This document shows, piece by piece, positions 1 through 11,455 of a DNA stretch of 64,000 bases (positions within the stretch are counted from its first letter, which is position 1; the number at the start of each line of letters is the position of its first letter). Both the position numbers and the translations under genes were made by a program. Where the stretch lies: NCBI GenBank assembly GCA_008360955.1, contig LUCM01006166.1:1-64000 (forward strand), in the 5' to 3' direction. The notes below the pieces were generated by a model that was not told the DNA's origin, did no database searches, and was given only the letters and a program-made list of their open reading frames with translations. This DNA comes from Fasciolopsis buskii (Eukaryota > Platyhelminthes > Trematoda > Plagiorchiida > Fasciolidae).

Positions 1-136
1 CGTCTTATCTGTTCCCGCCTGTGTAAGTCCAGTCCCTGTTTCCCTTGGATATTCACTGTTCTTATAGAACCATGTAAATCTGAGGTAAAGGCAGCGGTCA
101 TTGAGGCTTGGCTTGCTGTTTAACGCCGAACGATGA
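1..136 (+). mobile_element. 3' end fragment of RTE-type LINE (family RTE-1)
   Basis: These bases match, almost base for base, the 3' untranslated end of the RTE-1 copy at 9434-11455 (its positions 11305-11440). Both run into an ATGATG-type tail. Only the tail end is in the window, so it is either a 5'-truncated insertion or the end of a longer copy lying to the left. It precedes the first recognised kelch exon and is probably intronic. Confidence 0.75.
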
Positions 137-155
137 TTACACAAGTCATCGTTCG

Positions 156-1016
156 CACAATAAATGTGGCTGGTTTGGAAAGGCATCGAGGACTATAAAG
201 GGCATCAGCCGGTGGAGGTAGGTTGGATAAGATTTTTATGCTATCTGATTTAGAACTCAAGCGAAGAGATAAAAAGCTCCGGTAACGCTACCACTACCAC
301 GGTCGATTGCAGTTTCGAACAATCTGAGGAAATCGCTTGGGAGAGGAGTCATTAGAGGAGCAAACAGTTGTGTTCGGTAGAAGGTAGCTTTTCTAGATGA
401 GGGCAGAGTGAGAAACGCTCCTCGAAGGACCAGTCATTTTCGTGGTTGTCTGCGGTCGTACTTCCTGGTTGCTGGGTCCGTAGCAGGTATTTTGATTCGA
501 GCACCCAGCTCAGGCCTTTTTCGCAGTCAGTCGCGTTGTGCAAAGGAGCAGTGTCATTCCAGACAAGCTGGTGACCGGTTGGTCAGTTTGTGCGCCTCTT
601 CTGGAATAACGTGTCGGGTCAGTGGACAATGGGCAATCGTCTTATTTAGTTGATGAACTACGCTCGTCACGTCGCAGTACCACCAGTGGGCTCTTGCGGC
701 AGTTTCTGAGGGAAAACGCTTCCCAACCAAAGCATCACTCCACGGCCACTTATTCGGTAAGCTTGCTCCCAATTTGTTCATAGCTTACCACCTGGATTAT
801 GGCCGTTCCCTTATCCGCGCCCTGTAGCATGCTTCTCTGCCCTGAGTGAAAATCGTGGAAGCCGCTAAATGTGCCTCATTCAACTTTTTGGCAATATATG
901 TTCCAAGCCCGGGACGGAATGATTATGTCGAATATTAAAATAGCATTATTGGTTCTCTCTCATCAGCGTCAATGCAGTATTTTTTTCGTCGACTACATTT
1001 TATTTGTTCGTTTCAG
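156..1016. other. Unassigned stretch upstream of first kelch exon
   Basis: I recognise no gene here. Short open frames exist on both strands (for example 554-781 minus and 408-653 plus), but none shows a known motif. A pyrimidine-rich run ending in CAG at 1011-1016 is the splice acceptor of the next exon, so at least the right part is intron. Earlier kelch-gene exons, where BTB and BACK domains would be expected if it is KLHL-type, were not found. Confidence 0.4.
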
Positions 1017-1198
1017 CTATCCAATTTCATTCATTTAAATCACTGCGCGGAATTTCTCATCTACGACCCTGAGGTCAGTGTGGCCACACCATTGATTGCA
1101 CCTGCGGAACCTGCCCGTGTGCATCATGCAATCGCGACCACATTGAGCTGGATTTATTTGGTCGGAGGCGAGTCTGAGGAGGGACAGTTGATGAACCA
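1017..1198 (+). CDS. Kelch-repeat protein, internal exon (first in window)
   Basis: This internal exon runs from an acceptor (TTTCAG, 1011-1016) to a donor (GTAAGT at 1199). Its 182 nt end in phase 2, matching the next exon at 7856. It encodes about 60 residues including FLIYDPE, a conserved HHAIA stretch and YLVGGES. The order of a 'W/YDP' strand, 'H..A', a hydrophobic run and then a double glycine is the kelch blade signature. Kelch repeats fold into a beta-propeller, often the substrate-binding part of Cullin-3 adaptor proteins (KLHL family). The upstream BTB/BACK part is not visible, so KLHL membership is inferred, and a plain kelch protein is possible. The intron that follows is 6.7 kb and holds SINEs and an antisense LINE. 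Confidence 0.75.
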
Positions 1199-1639
1199 GT
1201 AAGTAAAAAATGGCCAAAGTTGATTTTCACCATCTTCGACAAGGCCGGACAGAAATCATCGATGATTTCACTTACCTATGCATTCAAAAAGTGCAGGACA
1301 TCTCGCTTTCGGTTAGCGGATTGCACAGTAGGGTCGGTTTTTTTGTATGTCTGGTGTATCTGAAAGTCCCAGGCAGTGTTAATTATGCTGCAGCAACGGG
1401 CCAATGGCCGTAAAACTTAAAGTAGTGGGATAACGCATACGGTCTCAATAAGACATTTAGCAACAAGCCACGCAGCAGTGAGTTGTCGTCTATCAGCAGA
1501 GTGATCCGAGTTGCTGGGATCCGAGGAAATAACTCCTTCTTACAGTCGACCAGAACCGTCTAGGAAGGTATTAATTCATTGCCCTTAAGGCCATTTAGTA
1601 CTTGCATTTCGCAAGGTCCTCATTCTTGTCGGATCATAG

Positions 1640-1870
1640 TGACTGCGCTACTTACACTAGATCCGCTACTTATTTTTATTGCGTGGTGGACCAACTCATC
1701 CCTTCTCTATACCGTCCTTCAACTTATTTTCCAGTTAGCTTTTCGCTATTTCTTGTTCTCTTTTTCTGTTTTTGGTTATAGACCGCAACTGGCCGTCGTC
1801 CGGCTTGTTGCCGCACCTGTCCTAATAAGATCTTATGTGATTCTGTCCTAATCCAAGTTTCAGGGTCGTG
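1640..1870 (+). mobile_element. RTE-2 LINE 3'-tail fragment
   Basis: The pyrimidine-rich stretch around 1690-1800 resembles the 3' ends seen at 52375-52480, 57060-57150 and 31750-31850 (all minus strand) and at the right edge of the window. It shares the order 'TTCTCTATACCGT..TTCAAC..TTCGCTATTTCTTG'. It appears to be a 5'-truncated insertion of the RTE-2 subfamily in kelch intron 1. The short open frame across it (1579-1851) is element sequence, not a host gene. Confidence 0.45.
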
Positions 1871-2033
1871 GTTGCCGGCCCCCCCCCCGCCGTGTAATAA
1901 GCACTAGTGGCTCTGGGGCAAGCTTCCTCCGCTTGTAAAAAAGGGCAGTACCGTTAGGTGACAACCAAAGCTGCAGATCAGTTTGTTGCAAGGACTATGT
2001 TTGCCAAGACTGAATTGAATTAGAATGGAGACT

Positions 2034-2160
2034 GTCCGGTAGTGTAATGGCTAAGGCATCCGACTCCAAATTCCTCGGTCCGGGTTCGAGTCCCAGTCCG
2101 GGCGCGATGGATATGCACTGTTGATGACTCCTAACAAAAATGGAATAGCTGCATGGTGCT
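2034..2160 (+). repeat. tRNA-headed SINE relic
   Basis: A tRNA-like head (2034-2105) has an A-box-like TAGTGTAATGG and a good B box, GGTTCGAGTCCC. The acceptor and anticodon stems do not pair properly, so it is not a working tRNA gene. A non-tRNA body follows. I read it as a SINE copy in kelch intron 1. Confidence 0.55.
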
Positions 2161-3470
2161 TCCGTGGTTTCCTAATGGCGATTTGAGTGATGATATCACA
2201 TAGTGGATTTCAAATTTCATTCGAAAGCTCTGTTTGCAAGTGAAATGCAAAATGCGTGACTTAATTAAATCACCTAGCGATCAGGTACATGCTTCGAACT
2301 AAGGTCTAAATCACATTCCAACCAGTAGTTTTATGGTCACTGGTTCAGTTGTCGAGACATACTTTATTTCTGTTTCTCTATTAAGCATTCTTGGTAGACC
2401 TAGGACTAGAGTTGTATTTTAGCCACAAAAGGACCTGAATCCCGCAGAACAGTACTCAACTTTGGATTGCACTAAGCTTCTGAGTGCCTGTATAATTTTG
2501 CTGGAATATGGTATCCGACTGGAGTTTCGAGTCGTTACTAACGGAATATGATGTTTTGGTGTTCAGGAACATATTGTGAGTTCAACAAACGATTGACAGA
2601 AGAGGAACTCCAAGTTCATGCTGAGCGTGCTACGAATTCATTAATTGCTACAGCTCTTGCTTTTCTTCAAGTCATTTAAGTAATGGTCTCTCATGTACGA
2701 GTTATTTGATGGAAATCTTTTCTTATTACTGGTGAGCGTAAATACAATTGATATGTTTATCTTGCTTGGCCGTGACAGTTAATGCGTTCTGCTAGTCCTA
2801 TTGGTTGTTGTACTGTTTGACATAAATAGTGTTGAGGTTTCCAACTCCTCCTGGTAACGTTTCTGTTATTATATAATTAATTTTGCCTTTATTCGCTCGG
2901 TTTCAGCAAGCGTACGGTGCATTGGTGCGATTCGTTATCCCCAATAGACCCACTATGACCCTCAAAATTGCAGTGTTAAAAGAGCCATGTAAGACTCGGC
3001 TCGGGCCACAATGGTTTGCCTTTAAGGGTTGGGCTATTGGTGGTTGGGCAATAGCGTGTACCGGGTTATTTTTCCCTTGGCCCACTCCTAGTACCTGTCA
3101 ATGGAATTGCAAGCGATTGGTCTATTGATAAGTTTGCTATCGTTGATCTCATTCTGAAGACCTGAGGAATATATGAATAAGGACATTTTTTGACTTGCGA
3201 CCAGTTACACGATTCTCCATGTCTAGATGTCGATTGAAGTGCCTTTGCGCATACGGGATGCTCGTTGATTCTCTGTTTACATAATGAATCCTATTATATC
3301 GCTGGTTGCTTAATCGGAATAACTCCTTTTTCAAACAACCGCATAGTAGTTTTATGCGATGTCGATTTCAATTCAGATTCGCCAGGCCCCTTTTTAGATA
3401 AACTGCGATAGCCGTTCTTATAGCATAAATGCCTCATACCACAGCTTAGCGGTCGCTGTCCACAGTTGAC
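2161..3470. other. Kelch intron 1, no recognised feature
   Basis: This is AT-rich intronic sequence with no supported gene. The open frame at 2883-3128 has no recognisable domain and overlaps an antisense frame of similar length, so neither is called. Confidence 0.4.
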
Positions 3471-3472
3471 CC

Positions 3473-3600
3473 ATGGTGGTCAAGCGGGTTGAGCGCCGAT
3501 CACTCCAAAAGGTTCAGAGGTCCGAGTCCTAGATACGACGGTGACTTCAGTGGCAAAAAGGCAACTGGTTTCTGCGCATCTTGTCACACGTGACCTATTT
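3473..3600 (+). repeat. tRNA-like SINE relic (second type)
   Basis: The A-box-like TGGTCAAGCGGGTTGAG and B-box-like GGTCCGAGTCC are spaced as in a tRNA promoter and followed by an unrelated body. The head resembles the SINE heads at 42652 and 49580, which have GGTCAAGTAG/GACCAAGTGG followed by a 'TCCTAG' after the B box. It is degenerate and unlikely to be transcribed as a tRNA. Confidence 0.45.
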
Positions 3601-4259
3601 AGACCTTATCTGATTCTCTGCCACTCCAACTTCCGAAATCATAAGTGTCGGCCCCCTCTCTCCTGAGAAATCAGTCATAGCTGTAACGGGACATGCTATG
3701 TTCAGTCGTGTACCCAGCTAGTCATTAAAGGATGTCAACAATCGGCCATGACGAAAATCGCAATTCATTCGCAGCCATCATCGGCTTTCAACGTTAAACA
3801 TCGAGGTAAGCTCCACTGACCGTTGATTTTATCCACGGTCCCATGGTTTCATAAAAAGAGTGGATATGCAAGGAGAGCTGGGGTGGATCGACACTCGGCG
3901 AAAGGGGAAAGAATGCCGTAGTAGCCAACAAATGGAATATAATCCAACTGTACAAGCTCATTGTTTCAATCATTCTGGTTCGATAGAAAATGACAACAAG
4001 AGATCGCCACTATTTGCGGTTCATTGACATATCCTTCACTGTGTCCCGCCATCTAGTTAGCGAGTCTTTCAGAACCCAACCACGAAGACGAAGACGTGAG
4101 ACACCTACTTTACCTAAGTTCTCTGTACATTTTCTCATCCCACGTCGCCACGTCATCTGTTGACCTCCACATGGCTTTTTCCATTCCCTAGGAGGAACAT
4201 AAAATAGGGCACGCTATTGCAGACGAGTGTTCGACATACGCAACACGTGACCCAACCAA

Positions 4260-5640
4260 CGCAGTCTACTAAGTTTCATACACTCAAATAAAGCACTCCG
4301 AGAGTCGGCAACTATAACCAGAATCCAGAACTCAACATTATTCACCCGGTCACTCTACCCAATCCTAGCCATATTACGTAGACATCTGTGGTTGAAAAAC
4401 CTCCAACAGACGAACATCTCCCACACGCATGCTCCATGTCTCGCAACCGTACAGCAAAGCTAAGCTCACTGTGGTACAGTAAACACGACGTTTCGACTTC
4501 AAGGAAATATCAAGCCGACGCCACAATTGCTTCAGTCCAGTGTAAGCCGTTCGAGCCTTGGATACACGCGTACTTACCTCCACTCCCGAGCTACCATCGT
4601 TCGACACGCAGCTACCAATGTGAGTGAAACGATCCACAATCGTGGGTTCCTCTCCGCTCAGCACCGAGTTCGGCACACCTGTCGTCCAGTCTTGTAACAG
4701 CACTTTGCACTTTGAAGGTGCAAAGCACATGTCAAACCGAGCGACCGATCTTGACAGTCTATCTAGTGCGCATTGTGCATGGTGCGCAGACTCGAACAGG
4801 CACACGACGTCTTCTGCCTACTCTAGGTCGCATACCTTCCCTCCACTTTCCAGTTTGACTCCAACATCCTGGAGACCTCCTAAAGCATCTTCCATCACCT
4901 CGTCCATGACGAAGTTGAATAGGAATGGAGAGATGGGACACCCTTGTCGTTTCGAATGAACGTGACAGTTCACCGTATACCCTAACGCGACCATAGGTAT
5001 GCGAGTATAATGTTCGCAACAGGTTTACGAACTTCGTTGGCCTACCCTTCCGGTGGTGAGCACTGAATAGTGCTGGTCGATCCACTGAGTCGAATGCATG
5101 TTTCACGTCCAGGAAGACAACGATCGTAGAGCGGCGGTGCGTGTGGGCCCGTTTCGAGTATCTGGCGAATAGTGATGTCTGGTCGATGCAACCTCGACCT
5201 GGACGAAATCCGGCCTGTTGTTCGCGGATATTACTCGCGAATCCGTGTCGAACGGCGCAGCATTATCGAAGTTAACGCCTTAGTAACTATCGGAATTAAA
5301 CTAATCCCACGATGATTGATACACACTCCGTGTACCCTTCTTGAAGATGTGTACAATTAGTGACTCGCCTCACGATAACGGGATTCGCTCCCCGTTCCAA
5401 ATATCACGAAGCAAGGAGGTAAGTGATTTCATCAGCTTTTCTCCACCCAATTTGAAAAGAACTGGGGAAAGGTCGTCGAGACCGGCTGCTTTTCCCCTCT
5501 TCAGAAGCCGAATATCCGACTCCATTTCTACTTGCGTAGGGGGATCAAGTGACACCTCCCAAAGATTCACAGCTCCAGACGTCCGACTAGATGCGATAGC
5601 GTGTAGCCAGCTAAACTGATACTTCAAATGATTTGCTCAA
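4260..5640 (-). pseudogene. RTE-1 reverse transcriptase (broken)
   Basis: Minus-strand fragments in several frames make up an RTE reverse transcriptase: LLKRGKAAGLDDLSP (about 5500), LDVKHAFDSVDRPALFS (motif A, about 5100-5060), CPISPFLFN-like motif B (about 4940), and the thumb region with LLYGCETWSMRVGD (about 4430). The catalytic YADD box is destroyed: where the + copy reads YTDD, this one has a TAG stop followed by AED (about 4820). A single extra base before the codons for the NHRCLRNMARIG segment shifts frame, and the other copy carries the same shift. Relic only. Confidence 0.8.
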
Positions 5641-5907
5641 CAGTCCAGTCTTTTCCGTCTACCATGAATGAGCTCTCCAGTCCTATCGCACATGACTTCA
5701 CTAAACGAAGTTCGCCGCCCACCGCTGTCGCGTATAAGCTTAAACAGTCTCTGTCTGTGACCTGAAGCGGCCGCTTCCTCCATCTCTTCGGCTACCTTAA
5801 CCAACCAATTTTCGCGGTCATTTCTAAGGCTTATGGTCAGCTGACGCTGCAACTGTCGATGCACCTTATTCACCTCTTTGCAGTTAAGGGTCTGGCATTT
5901 TGCTCCA

Positions 5908-6930
5908 TTAGACCCAGCGACCCTTGCGAGATCCAGTGTTTTTCATGAACGCTAGACCTAGGACTACAGGCGAAATCTGCTGCCAAATACATAGCCTGCT
6001 TAATTTGATCCCACTGCTTGTCGAAGTTATTAGTTCCTCGGATAGTTTCTGCTCATAGCTGTTGCGAACAGCCGAATTAGATAGACGTTCGACAGCCAAT
6101 CGGGTTTGTGGCCTGCGTCGATGGCCGTTGAGCTGCAGCAAAACTCGAATTGAAACGAACTCATGGTCCGATTTGACGTACGTGGTACAGTACGATCTAC
6201 AGTTCTGGACAGATCCGCACCAACGGTAGCTTACTGCAATATGGTCAATCTGACTCAAAGTACCTGTCGAGTTAGAGCGCCATTTCGTTGTACGACGCGA
6301 ACTGTGTCGGAAATTCGTACTAGATAGGAATAAACGATTGTCTGCACAAAACTGTAGAAGTCTCTCTCCGTTATCTTTTCTTTGAGCAGGCAAGGCGCAC
6401 CGCCCACCTAAACAGGACTCCGATGCACTAAGTTTTCCAACTTGTGCATAAAAGTCACCTGTTACCACTACAATGTCAGAGCGTTTGCTCTTTCGAACAA
6501 GGGTAACGAGGTAATCGTAAAACTCGTCTTTCTCCTTGTGAGTGATGCCGCCTGTTAAAGCGTATGCCGAGATGACAAGTAAACTGCGCTTAACACTACT
6601 ATCCTTCCGGATGCCGACTGACCCTCGCAGTCTCATGGCACAAGCGACTGTTGACTGGGATCCAATCTAAATGGGCTGCTTCAGCCTTCTCACTCAAAAC
6701 TATTCCTACACCACGTTGACCCACAACCTGAGCTGCTTCGTCTCCTGAAGCGCGAAGAAAATATCTTGACGAGACGTTCGGCGCAGTCAGTTGAATTAAT
6801 CTACTCTACTCAAATCCTGAATTCGCGTTTCACTCACGCAGCAGACATCAATCGAAAGTGAGTCCACTGTCAAATTCAAACACGACTATTGTCCATCCCG
6901 CATTAAAATGCGCACATTGAAGGAACCGAG
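5908..6930 (-). pseudogene. RTE-1 endonuclease domain (broken)
   Basis: Minus-strand reading gives the exonuclease-endonuclease-phosphatase fold of RTE LINEs, which nicks target DNA to prime reverse transcription. An N-terminal FNVR-like start lies near 6910. The longest open piece (6636-5908, 242 residues) contains GDFYAQVG, SQIDHIAVSYRW and KSDHEFVS. The family motif is GDFNAQVG, so the catalytic-site Asn is replaced by Tyr. The SDH motif is intact. A stop splits it from its N-terminal part near 6650. Non-functional as it stands. Confidence 0.8.
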
Positions 6931-7300
6931 ATTCAGAGGGTGATAGTGTTTGAGAAAATGTGAGCTAGCAGACTGGAAACCACCTACTAAACTATTTAAC
7001 AACGAACCGTTGCGAGTATCGGGTGCATGATCAGTGGGAACACTATGGACAGGCAGAGCAAGCAAACAGACTAAGTTGGAGACAGAAGAGACAAGTTGAA
7101 TAAAGGAGAGGGAATTCTAAGCAATAGCATATTTATCACTACCCACCCCGCCCGATGCAAATGGGCAGTGCGGATTTGGTAATTCTGCGTGACGACCGAT
7201 GCAGTATGGAATTATTTGTAGGCGTGTAACTCATGAGGATCGATGGACAGGTACTGCTAGGGAGTCCTGCCGCTAAGCAGAAGAACGATTAGGGTTCTCA

Positions 7301-7855
7301 ACCAAAGCCTTTGGTTCTGACAAGAACCTGACCGCAAGGCAGCGGGGAATAGCTGAGTGGGCGCCCATCTGCTTTGATGAGTTATTATTCCAATCGTTTT
7401 TCCGACTGAGCTGCTAACTCATATCAACCCTCAACTTGGAGAACCAGGAGACTACTTCGTCAGGCCTCTACCCATTGACCTTCCAGACATGATTGGATCC
7501 CCGGCTTGGGATAATCCAACCTTTACAGCTCACTGGGTCATGGAGGCACGCAAGCCGTCACACCACGTCAAGGTGTAGTCTCGTTGTGACAGTATTGAGA
7601 ACAGATAGTTCATAAATTGGATTGGCTCACTACTCTTTAAGCAAGTTCTTATTATTAAGCCAGTAGGTTATACAAGCATATTTTTGGTACTTGGTAATTG
7701 AGTGTTCTTGATAGATCTTTCGAGGCCAACTTTAATGTATCCTGTGTTTACTCGGCGGTATGTCTTGATGCTACAACTCGGTTGTATTCTTCCTTGCAAT
7801 TTAATCCGTTCTTTCCTAGCTCACCGGTGTTTTTCTTTCTGCGTTTGTCTGACAG
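7301..7855. other. End of kelch intron 1
   Basis: No gene is recognised. It lies between the 5' end of the antisense RTE-1 copy and the next exon, and ends in a T-rich tract and CAG acceptor. Confidence 0.4.
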
Positions 7856-8115
7856 TTGTGCCCGATATAATCTAGTAGAACGAGCTTGGTTCCCCATGGC
7901 CGGACTAGATGCACCACGATCTCATCACAGAATTGTCTGTGTGGAAACTTACGTTTACGCTTTCGGAGGCTATCGATTGAATTGGGCGACGGGTTATTCG
8001 CCTGCGACTGACTCGATTCTCTTCTACGATGCAATCGCGGATCAATGGAGCACTGCACCACATCGCCTACCTTTTTCTCCGATTGACATGGGCATCTGTT
8101 TAATTCCATCCAAAC
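7856..8115 (+). CDS. Kelch-repeat protein, second exon in window
   Basis: The acceptor is TGACAG (to 7855) and the donor GTAAGT (from 8116). Entry phase 2 and exit phase 1 both match the neighbours. The exon encodes about 87 residues and contains nearly one and a half kelch blades: ARYNLVERAWFPMAGL, then RSHHRIVCVETYVYAFGG, then DSILFYDAIADQWSTAP. The 'RS.H..VC....YAFGG' strand and the 'YD...D.W' strand are the classic kelch consensus. It is followed by a short 103-bp intron, in contrast with the 6.7-kb intron before it. No disabling change is seen. Confidence 0.85.
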
Positions 8116-8218
8116 GTAAGTAATTCTACGTCTCTGTGATACATTCCGAACTCGTTTGCCCTCATTCTTTCAAATATCCACTGTCACTGGGTACGGATCG
8201 TCCTTTTTTGTTTCCCAG

Positions 8219-8493
8219 GTTTGATCATGCTTGCTGGGGGGTTACACGAGCACGCTGCTGAATTACTTCCCACAGATCGTGTCCTGCTTTACGATCCTGC
8301 TGAGGACGACCATGCCTGTTTCATTACACTGCCCAATCTGCCGCTTCCGTTGGCCGGTGTGGCCCTCGTGTACGATGATATTGGTGACCGGGTGTTCGCT
8401 TGTGGAGGTCAAACGGACACGGCTTTTGCCGGTCGTCCGAATGTGATTACCGGAAATTTATTCGGCCAGGTATTGGCTTTTAACTTTGAGTCC
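8219..8493 (+). CDS. Kelch-repeat protein, third exon in window
   Basis: The acceptor is TTTCCCAG (to 8218) and the donor GTAAGT (from 8494). The first two bases complete an Arg codon split across the 103-bp intron, and the exon ends in phase 0. It encodes about 92 residues with LIMLAGGLHEHA, DRVLLYDPAEDDHA, LPLAGVALVYD and RVFACGGQTD, so it spans two blade boundaries (LAGG and ACGG). The 14-residue stretch after ACGGQTD (FAGRPNVITGNLFG) is an insertion loop longer than usual. The exon is followed by the intron that holds a histone H4 pseudogene and a sense-oriented RTE-1 copy. Confidence 0.85.
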
Positions 8494-8783
8494 GTAAGTA
8501 TTCGGTTTCTCTCAGCGAGAACAATTTTGAACAGTACATTTTGGTCATCAATCCTCGACTCAGTAGCCGTAATGCTGTTTCCTTGTTGGGCACGCAATAA
8601 AACTCAAGGGAAAGGGTACGTCTTGTGAATTCCAAGATCGAAAACTTCTTAAACCAGCATTTATGACGGTGATTTACATCAAGTCCCAAATATACAGTTA
8701 TGACAACTATTCAAACGACATTTGAAAGCTGTCTTGTATCAGCGTAGCAGTTGATACTGTGTTGCAGTAAGATCGTTTGACTC

Positions 8784-9095
<312 letters not shown>

Positions 9096-9137
9096 GTTTC
9101 CCCGCGTGACTTTATGGTCTGCACGAAAAAGTATCAT

Positions 9138-9153
9138 GGTCCTATTTAGGACC
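9138..9153 (+). promoter_or_regulatory. Histone mRNA 3' stem-loop
   Basis: GGTCCTATTTAGGACC is a perfect 6-bp stem with a 4-nt loop. It fits the metazoan replication-dependent histone consensus (GGYYYU, four-base loop, ARRRCC), is followed by ACA, and lies 42 bases after the H4 stop codon. In working genes it binds SLBP and directs U7-dependent 3' processing instead of polyadenylation. Here it belongs to a pseudogene. Confidence 0.85.
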
Positions 9154-9433
9154 ACAACCGTCACAACGAGACTACACCTTGACGTGGTGTGACGGCTTCC
9201 GTGCATCCACGATCCAACGAGATATACAAAATGGCTTATCTCAGGCCGAAGACTCTACCATACCTGCGATGAAGTGGCCTCCTGGTCCTCCAAGTCGGGG
9301 GTTGATCTGAGTTAGCAGCTCAGTTGGAAAAACAAGTCACAGAATTACTGATCCAAGCAAATAGGACTCCACTCAGCACATCCACCCTAGACACCTTGAC
9401 GTCAGCTTCTTGTTAGAACTAATTACTTTGATT

Positions 9434-11455
9434 TTAGAACCCTAATCGTTCTTCTGCTTAGCGGCAGGACTCCCTAGCAGTACCTGTCCATCGATCCTCA
9501 TGAGTTACACGCCTACAAATAATTCCATACTGCATCGGTCGTCACGCAGAATTACCAAATCCGCACTGCCCATTTGCATCGGGCGGGGTGGGTAGTGATA
9601 AATATGCTATTGCTTAGAATTCCCTCTCCTTTATTCAACTTGTCTCTTCTGTCTCCAACTTAGTCTGTTTGCTTGCTCTGCCTGTCCATAGTGTTCCCAC
9701 TGATCATGCACCCGATACTCGCAACGGTTCGTTGTTAAATAGTTTAGTAGGTGGTTTCCAGTCTGCTAGCTCACATTTTCTCAAACACTATCACCCTCTG
9801 AATCTCGGTTCCTTCAATGTGCGCATTTTAATGCGGGATGGACAATAGTCGTGTTTGAATCTGACAGTGGACTCACTTTCGATTGATGTCTGCTGCGTGA
9901 GTGAAACGCGAATTCAGGATTTGAGTAGAGTAGATTAATTCAACTGACTGCGCCGAACGTCTCGTCAAGATATTTTCTTCGCGCTTCAGGAGACGAAGCA
10001 GCTCAGGTTGTGGGTCAACGTGGTGTAGGAATAGTTTTGAGTGAGAAGGCTGAAGCAGCCCTTTTAGATTGGATCCCAGTCAACAGTCGCTTGTGCCATG
10101 AAACTGCGAGGGTCAGTCGGCATCCGGAAGGACCGAACAGCACTGTTCAGTGCTCACCACCAGAAGGGTAGGCCAACGAAGTTTTTAAACCTGTTGCGAG
10201 CATTGTACTCACATACCTATGGCATATGTCGAACTATCAAGTTTTTTCGAAAATACTAGTAGCGTTCGACAAGGGTGTCCCATCTCTCCATTCTTGTTCA
10301 ACTTCGTCATGCACGATATGATGAAAGATGCTTTAAGAGATCTCGAGGATGTAGGAATGGAACTGGGAAATGGAGGGAAGGTATGCGACCTAGATTACAC
10401 AGACGACGTCGTGTGCCTGTTCGAGTCTGCGGACCATGCACAATGCGCACTAGATAGACTGTCAAGATCGGTCGCTCGGTTTGACATGTGCTTTGCACCT
10501 TCAAAGTGCAAAGTGCTGTTACAAGACTGGACGACAGGTGTGCCGAACTCGGTGCTGAGCGGAGAGGAACCCACGATTGTGGATCGTTTCACTCACATTG
10601 GTAGCTGCGTGTCGAACGATGGTAGCTCGGGAGTGGAGGTAAGTACGCGTGTATCCAAGGCTCGAACGGCTTACACTGGACTGAAGCACTTGTGGCGTCG
10701 GCTTGATATTTCCTTGAAGTCGAAACGTCGTGTTTACTGTACCACAGTGAGCTTAGCTTTGCTGTACGGTTGCGAGACATGGAGCATGCGTGTGGGAGAT
10801 GTTCGTCTGTTGGAGGTTTTTCAACCACAGATGTCTACGTAATATGGCTAGGATTGGGTAGAGTGACCGGGTGAATAATGTTGAGTTCTGGATTCTGGTT
10901 ATAGTTGCCGACTCTCGGAGTGCTTTATTTGAGTGTATGAAACTTAGTAGACTGCGTTGGTTGGGTCACGTGTTGCGTATGTCGAACACTCGTCTGCAAT
11001 AGCGTGCCCTATTTTGTGTTCCTCCCAGGAAATGGAAGAAGCGATGTGGAGGTCAACAGATGACGTGGCGACGTGGGATGAGAAAATGTACAGAGAACTT
11101 AGGTAAAGTAGGTGTCTCACGTCTTCGTCTTCGTGGTTGGGTTCCGGAAGATTCGAAAACTAGCTGGCTGGAGACATTGAAGGATATGGGAGCGAACCGC
11201 AAACAGTGGCGATCTCCTGTTGTCATTTTCTATCGAATCAGAATAATTGAAAGAGTGCGTTTGTACAGTTAGACTGTTTTCCGCGTGTTGGCTACTGCAG
11301 CAGCGTCTTATCTGTTCCCGCCTGTGTAAGTCCAGTCCCTGTTTCCCTTGGATATTCACTGTTCTTATAGAACCATGTAAATCTGAGGTAAAGGCAGCGG
11401 TCATTGAGGCTTGGCTTGCTGTTTAACGCTGTACGATGATGATGATGATGATTGT
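9434..11455 (+). mobile_element. RTE-1 LINE, internally deleted copy (right, sense to kelch gene)
   Basis: From about 9436 this is the reverse complement of 7300 leftward, with only scattered differences. It contains the endonuclease N-terminus (to about 10125) and then jumps at about 10131 to sequence equivalent to left-copy position 5074, skipping about 1.54 kb of endonuclease and RT N-terminus. RT and C-terminal regions follow. The end (11305-11440) matches the fragment at 1-136 rather than the left copy, and closes in an ATGATGATG tail typical of RTE elements. Confidence 0.85.
10140..10860 (+). pseudogene. RTE-1 reverse transcriptase, C-terminal two thirds
   Basis: The frame 10219-10842 (207 residues) carries SVRQGCPISPFLFNFVM (motif B region), DLDYTDDVVCLFES (catalytic box, YTDD instead of YADD), CFAPSKCKVLLQDW, and LLYGCETWSMRVGD. 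It then runs out of frame at an extra base (LEVFQPQ instead of LEVF-NHRCLR). The fingers and motif A are lost in the internal deletion, apart from a remnant of PALFSAHH just before. It is not a host gene. Confidence 0.85.

Larger units (their letters stand above)
3771..7300 (-). mobile_element. RTE-1 LINE, nearly full but dead copy (left, antisense to kelch gene)
   Basis: On the minus strand the element reads, 5' to 3', from about 7300 to 3771: an apurinic-type endonuclease (about 6930-5908), a reverse transcriptase (about 5640-4370), a C-terminal region with WLGHVLRMS (about 4300) and a diverged 3' end finishing in GATGATG. The endonuclease with short spacing to RT, the AT-rich tail of short repeats, and the absence of RNase H or an LTR are typical of the RTE clade. 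Frameshifts and stops break the ORF repeatedly. It is the inverted partner of the copy at 9434-11455. Confidence 0.85.

Noticed and set aside
2034..2105. Possible tRNA gene (CCA-like anticodon)
   Set aside because: The B box is good, but the acceptor and anticodon stems do not pair and a SINE-type body follows.
10219..10842. 207-residue open frame resembling a host protein
   Set aside because: It carries RTE reverse-transcriptase motifs (RQGCPISPFLFN, YTDD) and belongs to the RTE-1 copy.
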